23,195 bases of DNA from an uncultured Collinsella sp. (GCA_902494035.1 CABURV010000030.1:1-23195); one strand, 5' to 3'; shown: positions 1 to 8,883, counted from the stretch's first letter. A program made the numbers and translations. The notes: generated by a model not told the origin, from the sequence alone.

Positions 1-205
1 CGGAAACGGAAGGGCAAAGCGCCAGCACACGGCCATGATCGACTGGGAGCACCAGCGACGGCACACAAGAACCGCTCGTCGTCGCATGGGCAAACGCTTG
101 AGAACCCTCCCGCTCAATAAGCGCGGCGACATCCTGACCGGCAAAACGAAGCAGCACAAACAGACGGCCCTGACTGCGGCAAAGTGCCAAACGCTTGATA
201 CTCAT
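1..205 (-). CDS. partial CDS, unidentified, last gene of the glycosyltransferase operon in this window
   Basis: A reading frame on the minus strand opens with ATG directly after the TAG of the upstream glycosyltransferase (no gap) and stays open for 68 codons to the window edge. A GAGAAG stretch just before the ATG can serve as ribosome binding site. The visible N-terminus starts MSIKRLALCRSQGRLFVLLR and has no motif I recognise. The abutting stop/start suggests translational coupling and membership in the same operon, so a surface-glycan role is inferred only from context. The fragment is too short to exclude a chance open frame in GC-rich DNA. Confidence 0.5.
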   Translation of the reverse strand, partial: MSIKRLALCRSQGRLFVLLRFAGQDVAALIEREGSQAFAHATTSGSCVPSLVLPVDHGRVLALCPSVS

Positions 206-1273
206 CTACACTTCTCGCTTTCCCAGGGCGTTCGCTGCCATGCGTTTGCAGGCACCCAGGCGCCCAAACCTCAAGACGTCGTAATCGAACATGAGCTTTT
301 TGCACTCACGGGCATTGGGGGCCTTGCTGGTAAGCGCCGCACGCACCATAGCGGCAACAGACGGGGCACATTGCGCGAGCGCGGCATCGTTGCCTACGGC
401 AGAACCGGCAAGGGCCGCGGCGACGGCAGCAAACACCTTGCCACAGTCCGAGCCCAGCAACCTGAGCGCGTCGTAAAGCACCAGATCGCACAGGAAATAT
501 GCCAGATCATCGGCGTGCTGTACATCGAGACCGTCGCGCTGCCAGTCAGCCAGCACCGCGGAGTAAATCTTCACGTGCTCCAGCAGGCGCGTCTCGTCGT
601 CATAGCGCATGGTGTCCATGAGCGAGCCCTTGCGCGCCACGCGGTAGTCGTACAGCCTGTTCGAAATAAGCGCGGTCTTGCGCGAGCGACCGTACACGGC
701 AAAATCGAAGACCTGGTCCTCGCCATACTTGACGGTTTCGTCGAACACGATCCCGTTGCCCAACAAAAACTCACGCTTGCAAGCGGTGCGCCATGCAAAG
801 GGGCGAGACGCTTCCTTAAACAGCAGGTCGGAGCTATAGCCTTCAAACGACACATCGCGCGGGCTCAGCACATAGTTAAGCCACGGATACCCTGCCTCCA
901 GCGGATACGGATTCGCGCCAAAGGTCAAAACGTCGCAGTCCTCGCGCTCAAAGGTATCGACGATCACGCGGCATGCATCGGGCGTAAAGCGGTCGTCGGA
1001 ATCCAAAAACGCGACGATAGACGCCGTGGACGCAGCGATGCCTGCATTACGTGCACTCGACAGGCCGCCGTTCTCCTTATCGACCAGCCTAAAGCGCGCG
1101 TCCTTTTCGCAATAGGCAGCCGCAATATCGCGCGAACCGTCCGGCGAGCCATCGTTGACTAACACGCCTTCCCAATCGGGCATGTCCTGCGCAAGCAGGG
1201 AGTCCAGGCACCAGGCCAGGCACTCCTCCACTTTGTAGATGGGAACGACAACGGAAATCTTGGGGGTAACCAT
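206..1273 (-). CDS. glycosyltransferase family 2 (type B copy)
   Basis: Protein of about 355 residues with a GT-A fold N-terminus: a hydrophobic VVVPIYK strand at residues 8-14, NDGS at 40-43 (nucleotide binding), NGGLSSARNAGI at 68-79, and the metal/sugar-nucleotide motif DSDD at 91-94. It probably moves a sugar from a nucleotide donor onto a lipid-linked or surface glycan at the cytoplasmic membrane face. I prefer ATG at 1273 over GTG at 1279 because the AGGAG motif overlapping the upstream stop gives 9 nt spacing to the ATG and only 3 to the GTG. The C-terminal half (YGEDQVFDF, then a Cys/Leu-rich helical stretch) resembles the gene at 2479-3519, its paralog. Donor and acceptor cannot be read from sequence. 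Confidence 0.9.
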   Translation of the reverse strand: MVTPKISVVVPIYKVEECLAWCLDSLLAQDMPDWEGVLVNDGSPDGSRDIAAAYCEKDARFRLVDKENGGLSSARNAGIAASTASIVAFLDSDDRFTPDACRVIVDTFEREDCDVLTFGANPYPLEAGYPWLNYVLSPRDVSFEGYSSDLLFKEASRPFAWRTACKREFLLGNGIVFDETVKYGEDQVFDFAVYGRSRKTALISNRLYDYRVARKGSLMDTMRYDDETRLLEHVKIYSAVLADWQRDGLDVQHADDLAYFLCDLVLYDALRLLGSDCGKVFAAVAAALAGSAVGNDAALAQCAPSVAAMVRAALTSKAPNARECKKLMFDYDVLRFGRLGACKRMAANALGKREV

Positions 1274-1285
1274 AATCACGCGCTC

Positions 1286-2404
1286 CTACTGTGCCGCCGG
1301 CACGTCATCGGGATGCGGGTTGTCGCCGTAGGTGCGCTGATACGTCAGCACGCGCCAGACCAGCGGCAGGCCGCCAATCTTAAAGTAGTGCTTAAACGTA
1401 TTGAGCTTGCCCGGCTTCTTAAAGTCAAAGCGCGAATCGATATAGGCGCGGGGCGACTTGACCATCAGGCGCAAGTCGGTCTCGCCGCGCGGATCGAACA
1501 GCGACAGGTCAAAACGACCGGCATCCCAGTCGGCCTTGAGCTCGGGAGAGGCCTTCTTCCAAAACTGCCCACGCAGCTCATCGACCAGGCGCTCGTCATT
1601 CCAACGGTACGTATCGACCTTCATGCGCATTAAAATGCCCTGGAGCTGAGCCTTGAGCTCGGGGCGCTCTTCCAAAAAGCGCTGCATCTCGGCATATTCG
1701 TCGCAAACGCAAAACACCTTGTTGGGCGAATTAACGGAGCTCTTCTCGTTATCCTGACGATAGCACAAAATGGGGTCCGCAATAAACGCGGCACGTTCGG
1801 CACAAGCCCAAACCTTAAAGTTAAAGCCTGCGTCCTGATACGAGGCACCCGGCGTGGGAAGGAACCGAATCTGATTGGCGTTGAGGAACTCGCGCCGATA
1901 GATGGCAGACCAAATGGAAGGTTTGCGGTAGAAGATGCCCGGGCGGTCGACGGGGCGATACGCGGCGCCCGTCATATGCTCGTCGATAATCCCAAACAGT
2001 TCACGGCGCTCGCTGGGCGTGGACCAATACAGGTAAAAGTCGCCCTTTACCACATCGGCATGCTCAGCATCGGCCTTGGCGACCAACTTCTGGAGCGAAT
2101 CCTCAAACATGAAGTCGTCGGACTCAAGGATGCCCACGTACTCGCCGCGCGCCATCTCCAGGCCGCGGTTCATCGAGTCGCCGTAGCCGCTGTTGGCCTT
2201 GTCGATCATCTTTACACGGGGGTCGCGCTCCATGTACTCGCGGATGATATCTGGCGAGCTATCGGTAGAACCGTCGTTGATACAGATGATCTCGATGTCT
2301 TTGAGCGTCTGCGCCACGGCGGAATCAAGGCACTCGCGCAGGTAGCGTTCGACATTGCAGATGGGGACAAGCAGCGAAACTTTAGGGGTATCAGAGTTCT
2401 GCAA
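1286..2404 (-). CDS. glycosyltransferase family 2 (type A copy)
   Basis: Protein of 372 residues with a GT-A N-terminus: LLVPICNV at 11-18, INDGSTD at 42-48, and ESDD at 94-97 in place of the commoner DxD. The N-terminal hundred residues are nearly identical to the gene at 3526-4629, and the downstream PTPGAS..Q and CYRQDNE..SSVNS blocks are shared too, so the two are clear paralogs. The start is a TTG, supported by an AGGAGG ribosome binding site 5 nt upstream, with no in-frame ATG that would keep the first beta strand. The stop overlaps the ribosome binding site of the next gene, pointing to one transcript. It probably acts in surface polysaccharide or teichoic-acid-like glycan synthesis; substrate unknown. 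Confidence 0.9.
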   Translation of the reverse strand: MQNSDTPKVSLLVPICNVERYLRECLDSAVAQTLKDIEIICINDGSTDSSPDIIREYMERDPRVKMIDKANSGYGDSMNRGLEMARGEYVGILESDDFMFEDSLQKLVAKADAEHADVVKGDFYLYWSTPSERRELFGIIDEHMTGAAYRPVDRPGIFYRKPSIWSAIYRREFLNANQIRFLPTPGASYQDAGFNFKVWACAERAAFIADPILCYRQDNEKSSVNSPNKVFCVCDEYAEMQRFLEERPELKAQLQGILMRMKVDTYRWNDERLVDELRGQFWKKASPELKADWDAGRFDLSLFDPRGETDLRLMVKSPRAYIDSRFDFKKPGKLNTFKHYFKIGGLPLVWRVLTYQRTYGDNPHPDDVPAAQ

Positions 2405-2478
2405 GAGAACCTCCTGTTGAATAGCGTGTAACAGGGTTATTTTAGCAGCCGAGTTGCGGCGGGCGGCAGCGCTTGGAA

Positions 2479-3519
2479 TTAGATAAAGCGCTCCAGGCAG
2501 GCTTTGAGACCACGAGTCGAAAGATAGAACAGCGTGGCGTCTGTCATCGAAACGCCCGAGGTCGCCGCAACGAGCTTGTGGGCAACACGGCGAACGGCGC
2601 CCTTAGCAGGCATATCCGCCCACTCCGTTCCCAAAAACGTCGTGAGGTCCATGTTGACGCAAGCCGCCACGCGATGGAAGTCATCGGCATCCAAGCGCGC
2701 CAGGTCGAACACAATTAGGTCCAAAAACCAAGTTATCAGCTCGCCGGGACACAGGTCCAAAAGACCGTAGGCCGCCCAGTCCTCCAAGACCTCCTCGAGC
2801 ATTCTCATATGGGCATCGAGCTTTTTGGCGCGAGCCTCGGCACTGTTGAACTCGTGCGTCGCCGATTCACTCTCCATCACGTAGTGGTAGAACTTGTCCG
2901 GCATGACGACGGTCCTGCGGGCAAGCGCATAAGCCGCAAATTGGAAGACGACGTCCTCGCCCAAAGCCAAACCGGGGGCGAAGCGAATGCCTTCGCGATT
3001 GAGCAGCTCGCGCGAAAAAGCCGCACGGCAGGCATAGGGCTGCGCATTCGAATGGAACAGCAGTTGGGGATCACGGGCGCCGAAGGTACCAGCTTTGGGG
3101 CTCATGAGTTGCTGGACGCGTTTGGGGGCAGCATCGGCGGGTTCACAGACGCCGCCAAAAACGGCGGCCTCGGCATCCGCAGACTCCATGGCATGCAGCA
3201 CGCGCTCGACCGTCTGGGCATCGATGCAATCGTCGGCGTCCACAAAAAAGACGGTCTCGCCCTCGGCGGCATCGATACCGGCATTTCGAGCACACGAGAC
3301 GCCCGCGTTTTCCTGGTCAATCACCAGTACGCGATCGTCGGCCTGCGCGATCTGGCGCAACACGTTCAACGAATCATCAGTCGAACCGTCGTTGACGCAG
3401 ACAACCTGAATCGAACACTCAGACTGGATCAACAGCGAATCGAGGCATCGCTGAATGGAGCGCGACGAATTGTAGACGGGAACGACAATGGTCGCTTTGG
3501 GGGTCAAAGTCTCTCCCAT
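2479..3519 (-). CDS. glycosyltransferase family 2 (type B' copy)
   Basis: Protein of 346 residues. The GT-A signature is complete: ATIVVPVYN near residue 9, VNDGSTDDS near 42, ENAGVSCARNAGID near 70, and VDADD near 93. The C-terminal half contains LGEDVVFQFAAY and a WFLDLIVFDLARL helix that match the equivalent places in the gene at 206-1273, so these two form a second paralogous pair. The ATG has a purine-rich GAGGGGGTAGG ahead of it that overlaps the upstream stop. About 75 nt separate its stop from the next gene, the longest gap in this operon, and I see no convincing terminator there. Role: transfer of a sugar to a surface glycan, inferred from family and context. Confidence 0.9.
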   Translation of the reverse strand: MGETLTPKATIVVPVYNSSRSIQRCLDSLLIQSECSIQVVCVNDGSTDDSLNVLRQIAQADDRVLVIDQENAGVSCARNAGIDAAEGETVFFVDADDCIDAQTVERVLHAMESADAEAAVFGGVCEPADAAPKRVQQLMSPKAGTFGARDPQLLFHSNAQPYACRAAFSRELLNREGIRFAPGLALGEDVVFQFAAYALARRTVVMPDKFYHYVMESESATHEFNSAEARAKKLDAHMRMLEEVLEDWAAYGLLDLCPGELITWFLDLIVFDLARLDADDFHRVAACVNMDLTTFLGTEWADMPAKGAVRRVAHKLVAATSGVSMTDATLFYLSTRGLKACLERFI

Positions 3520-3525
3520 GTCGAC

Positions 3526-4629
3526 CTACCCCCTCAGCGATTCGATGAGGAAGGCAGCAACCACACCTGGGCCTCCAACCGAGGCGTAATACTTAGCACG
3601 CCCCAAGGCACCATCCGTCGCAAAGCTCGGATGTTCGTCAACCCAGCCCTCAGGATCTTTGAGGATGGCAGCGAGGTTCGCGCGCTTCCACGGCTTGAGG
3701 TCGTCAAGCGAAAACTCGCCCGCGTCCAAGGCCGCCTGAAATTCCTTGGCCATCTGCACCAGGAACTCCTTATAGAACTTAGGCGCCAGGCGCACGTAGT
3801 TCCACATGTACGAATCGTACTTAATGAGCTGATTGAACTTGAGCATGCGCGCGACGTCATCACTTGCGTGGTCACGGGCATAATCCTCTCGAATCCAACG
3901 ATCAATCTCGGCATACTCGGTATTGACGCAAAAGACCTTAGCCGAAGAATTGACCGAGGAATTCTCGTTGTCCTGGCGATACGACAGCACGGCATCATGC
4001 AGGTAAACAGCCCTATCGGCGCACGCGATCACCTTAAAGGCGAATGACGTGTCCTGAAAGGATGCCCCCGGAGTCGGCAGGAACGTAATGCCGTTGCGCT
4101 CAAGAAAAACGCGACGGTACACGGCAGACCAAATCGACGGCTTTTGCTTAAAGAACTGCGTCGTATCGCTCGGGTGCACCGGCTTGCCGCAGTCCTTGGC
4201 TTTAAACATCTCGTGCAGCGAACGGCGCTCCTCGGGCTTAGACCAGTAGAAATCAAAATTCGCCTTCGCAAAGTCGGCATTATTGCTATCGGCGGTCGAG
4301 ACAAGCTTTTCGAGTGCGTCGGGCGCCATAAAGTCATCGGACTCTAAGATGCCGACGTACTTGCCACGCGCCATCTCCAGGCCGTGGTTCATCGAGTCGC
4401 CGTAGCCGCTGTTGGCCTTGTCGATCATCTTGACGCGCCCATCGCGATCCATATACTCGCGGATAATCGCGGGCGAGTTGTCGGTCGACCCGTCGTTAAT
4501 GCAGATGATCTCAATATCCTTGAGCGTCTGCGCCAGGGCAGAATCGAGGCACTCGCGCAGGTAGCGCTGAACATTATAAATGGGAATAAGCAGCGACAGA
4601 ACAGGGCTGCCAGAGGCGTTAGTAGACAA
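3526..4629 (-). CDS. glycosyltransferase family 2 (type A' copy), first gene of the operon
   Basis: Protein of 367 residues with LLIPIYNVQRYLRECLDSA at the N-terminus, ICINDGSTDNS, and GILESDDFM in the place of the DxD. It is the closest relative of the gene at 1286-2404. At the DNA level the two share an uninterrupted 46-nt identical block (4386-4431 versus 2167-2212). The start is TTG with AAGGAG 5 nt upstream, the same uncommon start as its paralog. It is first in a minus-strand run of at least five genes. The divergent 4630-4741 gap must carry its promoter. The C-terminal ~100 residues differ from the paralog, which may mean different acceptors. Confidence 0.9.
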   Translation of the reverse strand: MSTNASGSPVLSLLIPIYNVQRYLRECLDSALAQTLKDIEIICINDGSTDNSPAIIREYMDRDGRVKMIDKANSGYGDSMNHGLEMARGKYVGILESDDFMAPDALEKLVSTADSNNADFAKANFDFYWSKPEERRSLHEMFKAKDCGKPVHPSDTTQFFKQKPSIWSAVYRRVFLERNGITFLPTPGASFQDTSFAFKVIACADRAVYLHDAVLSYRQDNENSSVNSSAKVFCVNTEYAEIDRWIREDYARDHASDDVARMLKFNQLIKYDSYMWNYVRLAPKFYKEFLVQMAKEFQAALDAGEFSLDDLKPWKRANLAAILKDPEGWVDEHPSFATDGALGRAKYYASVGGPGVVAAFLIESLRG

Positions 4630-4741
4630 ATGTGCTCCTTAGGAAATACCTGTCGTTTCATGGTATCAAAGGGCCAGCGCGCCAGCGGGCGTTTATATAA
4701 TCTATGGAGCTCGCAGAGGCAAACCGATACGAAAGGACGTC
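4630..4741. promoter_or_regulatory. divergent promoter region between glycosyltransferase operon and acyltransferase
   Basis: This 112-nt gap separates two divergent transcripts. A perfect TATAAT lies at 4696-4701 on the plus strand, 41 nt before the acyltransferase ATG, but I see no good -35 at 16-18 nt. On the minus strand TTGATA (4669-4664) could be a -35 for the glycosyltransferase operon, without a good -10. Placement of the hexamers is tentative. Confidence 0.35.
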
Positions 4742-5872
4742 ATGCAGCCCAAAGCCGCACGCAACATACCCATCGAAGCGCTGCGCTTGGTCGCGGTCGC
4801 TGGGATTGCCATATTCCACACGTTTCAGTGGACCTTCCAGGCAACCTGTGTCGGCGCCGTGGAATATGCCCCACTTGCGATGTTCCCCTATTCCGGCGTG
4901 CTCGGTTTTATTAACTTGCTGGGCTGCTGGGCCAACGAGGTCTTCTTTATGATCTCGGGCTATTTTCTCATCGCTTCGGCCGCGCGTGCTTGGGACGGTG
5001 GAGCAACGTGGAAGTCGCAAATGCAACGGACGGCGCAGCGCCTCGGCAAGGTCATCTTGCCCACTACGTTTTATTGCCTCGTGGCGCTCGCATGGTCCAC
5101 GGTCGTCTCTCCCATTCCCGATGTTACCCTCAACACGCACTACTGGTACACGCTAGGCCTTGAGTTTATCTGGGTCTATGCCGCCACGGTCTTCATGGCG
5201 CCGCTGTTTGGGCTGGCCAAGAGCCGACTCTCTAAGAAGAGCTACACGGCGACGGTCATCGCCGTTGGCATCCTCGTATTCGTTGTTAACGGGTATTTGG
5301 CCGCCATGAGTGCGACAAGCGCCGGCGAGTTTTCTTGGCTGCAGAAGCTCATGAGCGCCGTCACGTACGTTATCGCGTTTTTGATCGGCGGACTGCTCCG
5401 CGACGTAACCGACGCCATGGATTCGGACAGGGCGGCCGCCTTGGGCATGCGCTCGCTCGTAACGGTTTTAGTGCTCACCATCATCCTGGAAGGAGCACTC
5501 TCCTTCACTGACAACCTCACGGCGATGACAATCCTTTCCTACAAATCGACCTCGCTGATCTCGTTTGCCCTCGCTGCCGCCTCCCTGCTCTTTGCGGCTA
5601 CCCGACGCAGTGCCTCAGGCAATTCGCGGACTGCAGGTGCCATCGTCACCTTATCGACCGCCACGCTCGGTTTCTATGTGATGCAGTCGCTCACCAATAG
5701 CCTGTGGCGTCCCGTCTTCAATACGTTGCTCGCAAACATACTGGTCAGCCAAAACAGCCCGGCAGCTATATGTATTATCACGGGCACCGTCATTAGCATC
5801 ATCTTTGCCTTAGCGCTCCTCAACATCGATGCAGTTAGAAGCCTTATCGCTCGCCAGCTCAAGCGGCAATAG
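4742..5872 (+). CDS. membrane acyltransferase, acyltransferase 3 family
   Basis: Protein of 376 residues rich in hydrophobic segments (about ten by eye). The N-terminal IEALRLVAVAGIAIFHTF has the Arg...His spacing typical of acyltransferase 3 (PF01757) enzymes, followed by EVFFMISGYFL, also typical of the family. Members transfer acetyl or other acyl groups to sugars of surface polysaccharides or peptidoglycan, with the catalytic His near the cytoplasmic end of helix 1. The ATG has AAAGGA 4 nt upstream. Its location opposite the glycosyltransferase operon suggests it decorates the same glycan. The exact acyl donor and target cannot be inferred. Confidence 0.87.
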   Translation: MQPKAARNIPIEALRLVAVAGIAIFHTFQWTFQATCVGAVEYAPLAMFPYSGVLGFINLLGCWANEVFFMISGYFLIASAARAWDGGATWKSQMQRTAQRLGKVILPTTFYCLVALAWSTVVSPIPDVTLNTHYWYTLGLEFIWVYAATVFMAPLFGLAKSRLSKKSYTATVIAVGILVFVVNGYLAAMSATSAGEFSWLQKLMSAVTYVIAFLIGGLLRDVTDAMDSDRAAALGMRSLVTVLVLTIILEGALSFTDNLTAMTILSYKSTSLISFALAAASLLFAATRRSASGNSRTAGAIVTLSTATLGFYVMQSLTNSLWRPVFNTLLANILVSQNSPAAICIITGTVISIIFALALLNIDAVRSLIARQLKRQ

Positions 5873-5936
5873 ACACGCTGCCGTCAGACGCTAAAGCCGC
5901 TACACCCGTGGCAGGTTCCTGCGTTTTATTCAAAGC

Positions 5937-5967
5937 TTGCCGCCAAGGTGCGCCGAGCCTTTACAAT
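5937..5967 (+). promoter_or_regulatory. possible promoter of the GlfT1-like gene
   Basis: TTGCCG at 5937-5942 and TACAAT at 5962-5967, with 19 nt between them, lie upstream of the ATG at 6043. The spacing is longer than ideal, so this is a weak prediction. The remaining leader (5968-6042) shows no obvious structure. Confidence 0.3.
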
Positions 5968-6042
5968 AAGACAGTCCCAAGGACGTATTCGATAGCTTCC
6001 GCGCTGCGTTCGCCCGCCGCGCGTGAAAGGATATATTGCCCC

Positions 6043-7062
6043 ATGACTTCAACCCTCCCCGCCCCCATCGATAAGCTCGCCATCGTCGTCGTTACGTACA
6101 AGCGCCAGGAACTCCTGGCCAACTTGTTCGACTCTATGACCGAGCTCACGGCCGCGCCCTGGCGCATCGTGATTGTCGATAACGAGAATTCACGCGAGAC
6201 CGAGGCCATGTGCACCGCATTCAACGAGCGCCTGGCCAACCTGTGGGGCATCGACACCGAGAAACCTGACGCACAGGGCGGCACCGACCGCGTTATCTAC
6301 GCGCCGCAGCTTGAAAACGGTGGCGGCGCGGGCGGCTTCTCCGCAGGCACTAAATGCGCCTACGACCTGGGCGCCCAGTGGTTCTGGGTGATGGACGACG
6401 ACGTGCTCGTCATCCCCGAAGGCATCGAGCGTCTTGCCAAGTGGACCGACCGCTACGATGTCATCCAGGGTTCGCGCCTGGACTTTGACGGCGGCGCCTT
6501 CTTTTGGCAATACCAGCTCATCCTTTCGCTCGGCATTCCCAACCCTGTCGCCAAGTGGGACCTGGGACCCGAGGGCTACCGCGCCATGAACCAGCTATGC
6601 TTTGAGGGCGGCATGTTCTCGCGCCGCGTGGTCGACAAGATCGGCCTGCCCGATGCGCGATTCTTCATCTACGGCGACGATGCCTGCTATGGTTATGTGG
6701 CCAGCCAGCACTTCCCCGCCGCCGTTGTGGCCGACGTGGTGCTCAAGCGCGCCCGCGCCGTCTCTAACTGGGATATCGCCGGCAAGCGCCAGCTCAACTC
6801 TACGAGCGACACCAACCGCTACTACATCATGCGCAACCGAGGCTTCCTCGCTCGCTATATGCAGATCTACGGTGACTACCACCCCATGCTGTTCCGCCTG
6901 GGCAATGCCGCGACCTTCTGCAAGGAATTCATTCGCCTGGCTGCGGTCGATAAGTGCTATAAGACCGGTATTCCGGCGCTGCGCCGTGGCATGAAAGACG
7001 CCCGCAAGATCATCAAGGATCCCAACTGGAAGCCCATGCCACCCATGAAGGACACCGAGTAA
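6043..7062 (+). CDS. glycosyltransferase family 2, GlfT1-like (galactofuranosyl/rhamnosyl type)
   Basis: Protein of 339 residues. LAIVVVTYKRQELL at residues 12-25 is the GT-A start. The motif DDD at 118-120 within WFWVMDDDVLVI is the metal/nucleotide site. FIYGDDACYGY near 210 and NRYYIMRNRGFLARY near 265 match the layout of actinobacterial GlfT1-type enzymes, which add sugar such as galactofuranose to a lipid-linked acceptor. I chose ATG 6043, preceded by GAAAGGA at 11 nt; the open frame extends 135 nt further upstream, but that part has no family similarity and no good ribosome binding site. It is transcribed away from the divergent promoter region and probably belongs to the same glycan pathway. 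Sugar specificity is inference. Confidence 0.88.
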   Translation: MTSTLPAPIDKLAIVVVTYKRQELLANLFDSMTELTAAPWRIVIVDNENSRETEAMCTAFNERLANLWGIDTEKPDAQGGTDRVIYAPQLENGGGAGGFSAGTKCAYDLGAQWFWVMDDDVLVIPEGIERLAKWTDRYDVIQGSRLDFDGGAFFWQYQLILSLGIPNPVAKWDLGPEGYRAMNQLCFEGGMFSRRVVDKIGLPDARFFIYGDDACYGYVASQHFPAAVVADVVLKRARAVSNWDIAGKRQLNSTSDTNRYYIMRNRGFLARYMQIYGDYHPMLFRLGNAATFCKEFIRLAAVDKCYKTGIPALRRGMKDARKIIKDPNWKPMPPMKDTE

Positions 7063-7086
7063 CGGAAGCCGGAAACACCTCAGCGC

Positions 7087-8883
7087 TTAAAGCCGCTGGT
7101 ACACCGTAGCCACATGCTGTCCATCAAACCCAAACCCCCAGCGCATGCGGCCAACGCCGGGTCGCGGCACACGGATTTCGTCGATGCCGTCGCGCTCTAT
7201 GTCGAGCAGCGCCTGCACGGCCAGCAATTCCAGGCCCAGCGCATCCACACCGGGGTCATACATCAAGTTAATCGTTATCAGCGGGCGCTCGTCCAGCATG
7301 CCAATCGTATCTGCTACGTCGAACACAGCACCCGTAGGGAAAACCTGGATGTCCCAGCGACCTGCGCCACACTTTCGCCTCGAGGCAGGATTGGCATAGC
7401 CCGGTAAGCCAAAGCAGAGCCCCTGCAAGAGCAGATGATATGGCAGCGGCTTATCTGGGTCGGTCTCACCGATTCCCGCATCCCCCAGGATGCGGCTTAG
7501 CGCCCGCCTCACGGTATCCTCGTTCCCACGGCACAGCCCGTCGCGAAACGCATCGACGTCTCGAATGTCTTCGGCAGCGCACTCAAACCACTCAACAATC
7601 ACTAGACGCAAGGCCTGTCGAAGCTCGTTATTGGGCAATCGCAAAGCACGGAGGCGATTGCCATGCTCTGGCTCCTCAGTCATATCCGTCGTGAGAAAAC
7701 CGGACAGATACAGCGCTGTCCACATGCCATCGTCAGTCGAGACATCTGGCTCTGCAGTGCCCAAACAAAGCGAGACCTCAGCGCACCCATGGGCCTCGAG
7801 CAAATCAAACAAGACCGAAAGGCGGTCGAGATTCCACCCGGCAACTACCCTACTCAGGCAATCGGCATATCCATACAGATCGGCACGCACAGGCGCCGTG
7901 CAGCCTCGGCCAAGAAAACCGATCACACGCTCTGGACTCGAGCAATAGGCCCTGCCAAACCGATACCCCTCGAGCCATTCACGCGCATCATCCAGGTATT
8001 CCTCGCGCCCAGCATGATTCAAAAGAGCCTCGACCTCGGCATCCGAAAAACCGAAACATCGGTCACACCACGCCGACAGCGGCGTCGTCAGACAATACGA
8101 GCAGCCGCGCGAAGAAAGCGCCGCTTCGGCAGGACCGGGACACTCCCCCATCAGACACGTCAGCCGCAACGAATCGCGCCCAGTGGCAATGGCGTCAAAC
8201 AGCACACGGTCAAGTAGTTCTGCCGGATCGGCGTCGGAAGCGTCCCTCGCGCTCGCACGGCGAGACCACGCCGCATCGTACCCATCAACGAGCAATACAA
8301 CCTGCTCATCGCTGGCAATCTCCAGCAGCTCTATGAGCACGCCAAGCACCGAGGCGACCTCGTCCTCGCTCGCCGCGCCACGCGCAACACGTTCGATGTG
8401 ACGCACCTTGTCTCGAGCTAAATCTGGAGCCTCCAAAAGCGCCAGCAGGCGGGCGCACTCGCCCGAAAGAGCATCGCGCACGACGTCGGCAACAGCGGGG
8501 CCACGCCTCGCAGCGCCAGAAAAGTCCAGCGATATCACCGGATAGCAAGCGTACTCATCCCGATAGCGCCCGCCGTCTGCATCCCAAATCTGAGCATCGG
8601 CAAACAAACGCTGACCAGAGCGACCGACCGCTGGACGCTCCAGAAAAGCCCTGAGCATCGACAAGTTCATGCTCTTGCCAAAACCCTCGGGTCGACAGCA
8701 CACCACAACGGACGCGTCGCAGTCCAACACATCGGCAATAAACATGGTCTTGTCAACCAGCATGCAGCAACCAAGGGCCTCCGCATAGTCGTGCATGCCA
8801 ATGGGCAAAACCACATCGTCGGCACAGCCGATCAAGCGCACGCCAAAGCCAGCAGTACAATCAACATTTGCCTGTTCAGACAC
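7087..8883 (-). CDS. degenerate AAA-ATPase-like / PD-(D/E)XK nuclease-like protein
   Basis: About 598 residues. The start VLPIGMHDYAEAL...LVDKTMFIADVL and RPEGFGKSMNLSML (Walker A, residues 64-77) match the 'Predicted AAA-ATPase' family (PF09820, typically RPRRFGKS). VVLLVDGYDAAW near 195-206 is the Walker B, with Gly201 where the family has Glu (DEYD). The C-terminal part keeps GRWDI and the terminal WGFGFDGQHVATVYQRL of the PDDEXK_9-type tail, but the expected E-x-K strand reads LITINLMYDP. Start: GTG at 8883 has AGGGGGAA about 8 nt upstream. The longer frame from GTG 9015 begins inside the neighbouring terminator and lacks a ribosome binding site. The gene stands alone, convergent with the glycosyltransferase upstream of it. 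Family members are common multicopy genes of unclear function; this copy is probably catalytically impaired. Confidence 0.8.
   Translation of the reverse strand: MSEQANVDCTAGFGVRLIGCADDVVLPIGMHDYAEALGCCMLVDKTMFIADVLDCDASVVVCCRPEGFGKSMNLSMLRAFLERPAVGRSGQRLFADAQIWDADGGRYRDEYACYPVISLDFSGAARRGPAVADVVRDALSGECARLLALLEAPDLARDKVRHIERVARGAASEDEVASVLGVLIELLEIASDEQVVLLVDGYDAAWSRRASARDASDADPAELLDRVLFDAIATGRDSLRLTCLMGECPGPAEAALSSRGCSYCLTTPLSAWCDRCFGFSDAEVEALLNHAGREEYLDDAREWLEGYRFGRAYCSSPERVIGFLGRGCTAPVRADLYGYADCLSRVVAGWNLDRLSVLFDLLEAHGCAEVSLCLGTAEPDVSTDDGMWTALYLSGFLTTDMTEEPEHGNRLRALRLPNNELRQALRLVIVEWFECAAEDIRDVDAFRDGLCRGNEDTVRRALSRILGDAGIGETDPDKPLPYHLLLQGLCFGLPGYANPASRRKCGAGRWDIQVFPTGAVFDVADTIGMLDERPLITINLMYDPGVDALGLELLAVQALLDIERDGIDEIRVPRPGVGRMRWGFGFDGQHVATVYQRL

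Noticed and set aside
35..1162. Long plus-strand open frame opposite the first glycosyltransferase
   Set aside because: It is antisense to a clear GT2 gene, has no ribosome binding site or domain, and is Arg/His-rich as expected of a shadow frame in GC-rich DNA. The same applies to 2809-4047, 12906-14420, 16210-17235 and 19514-21448.
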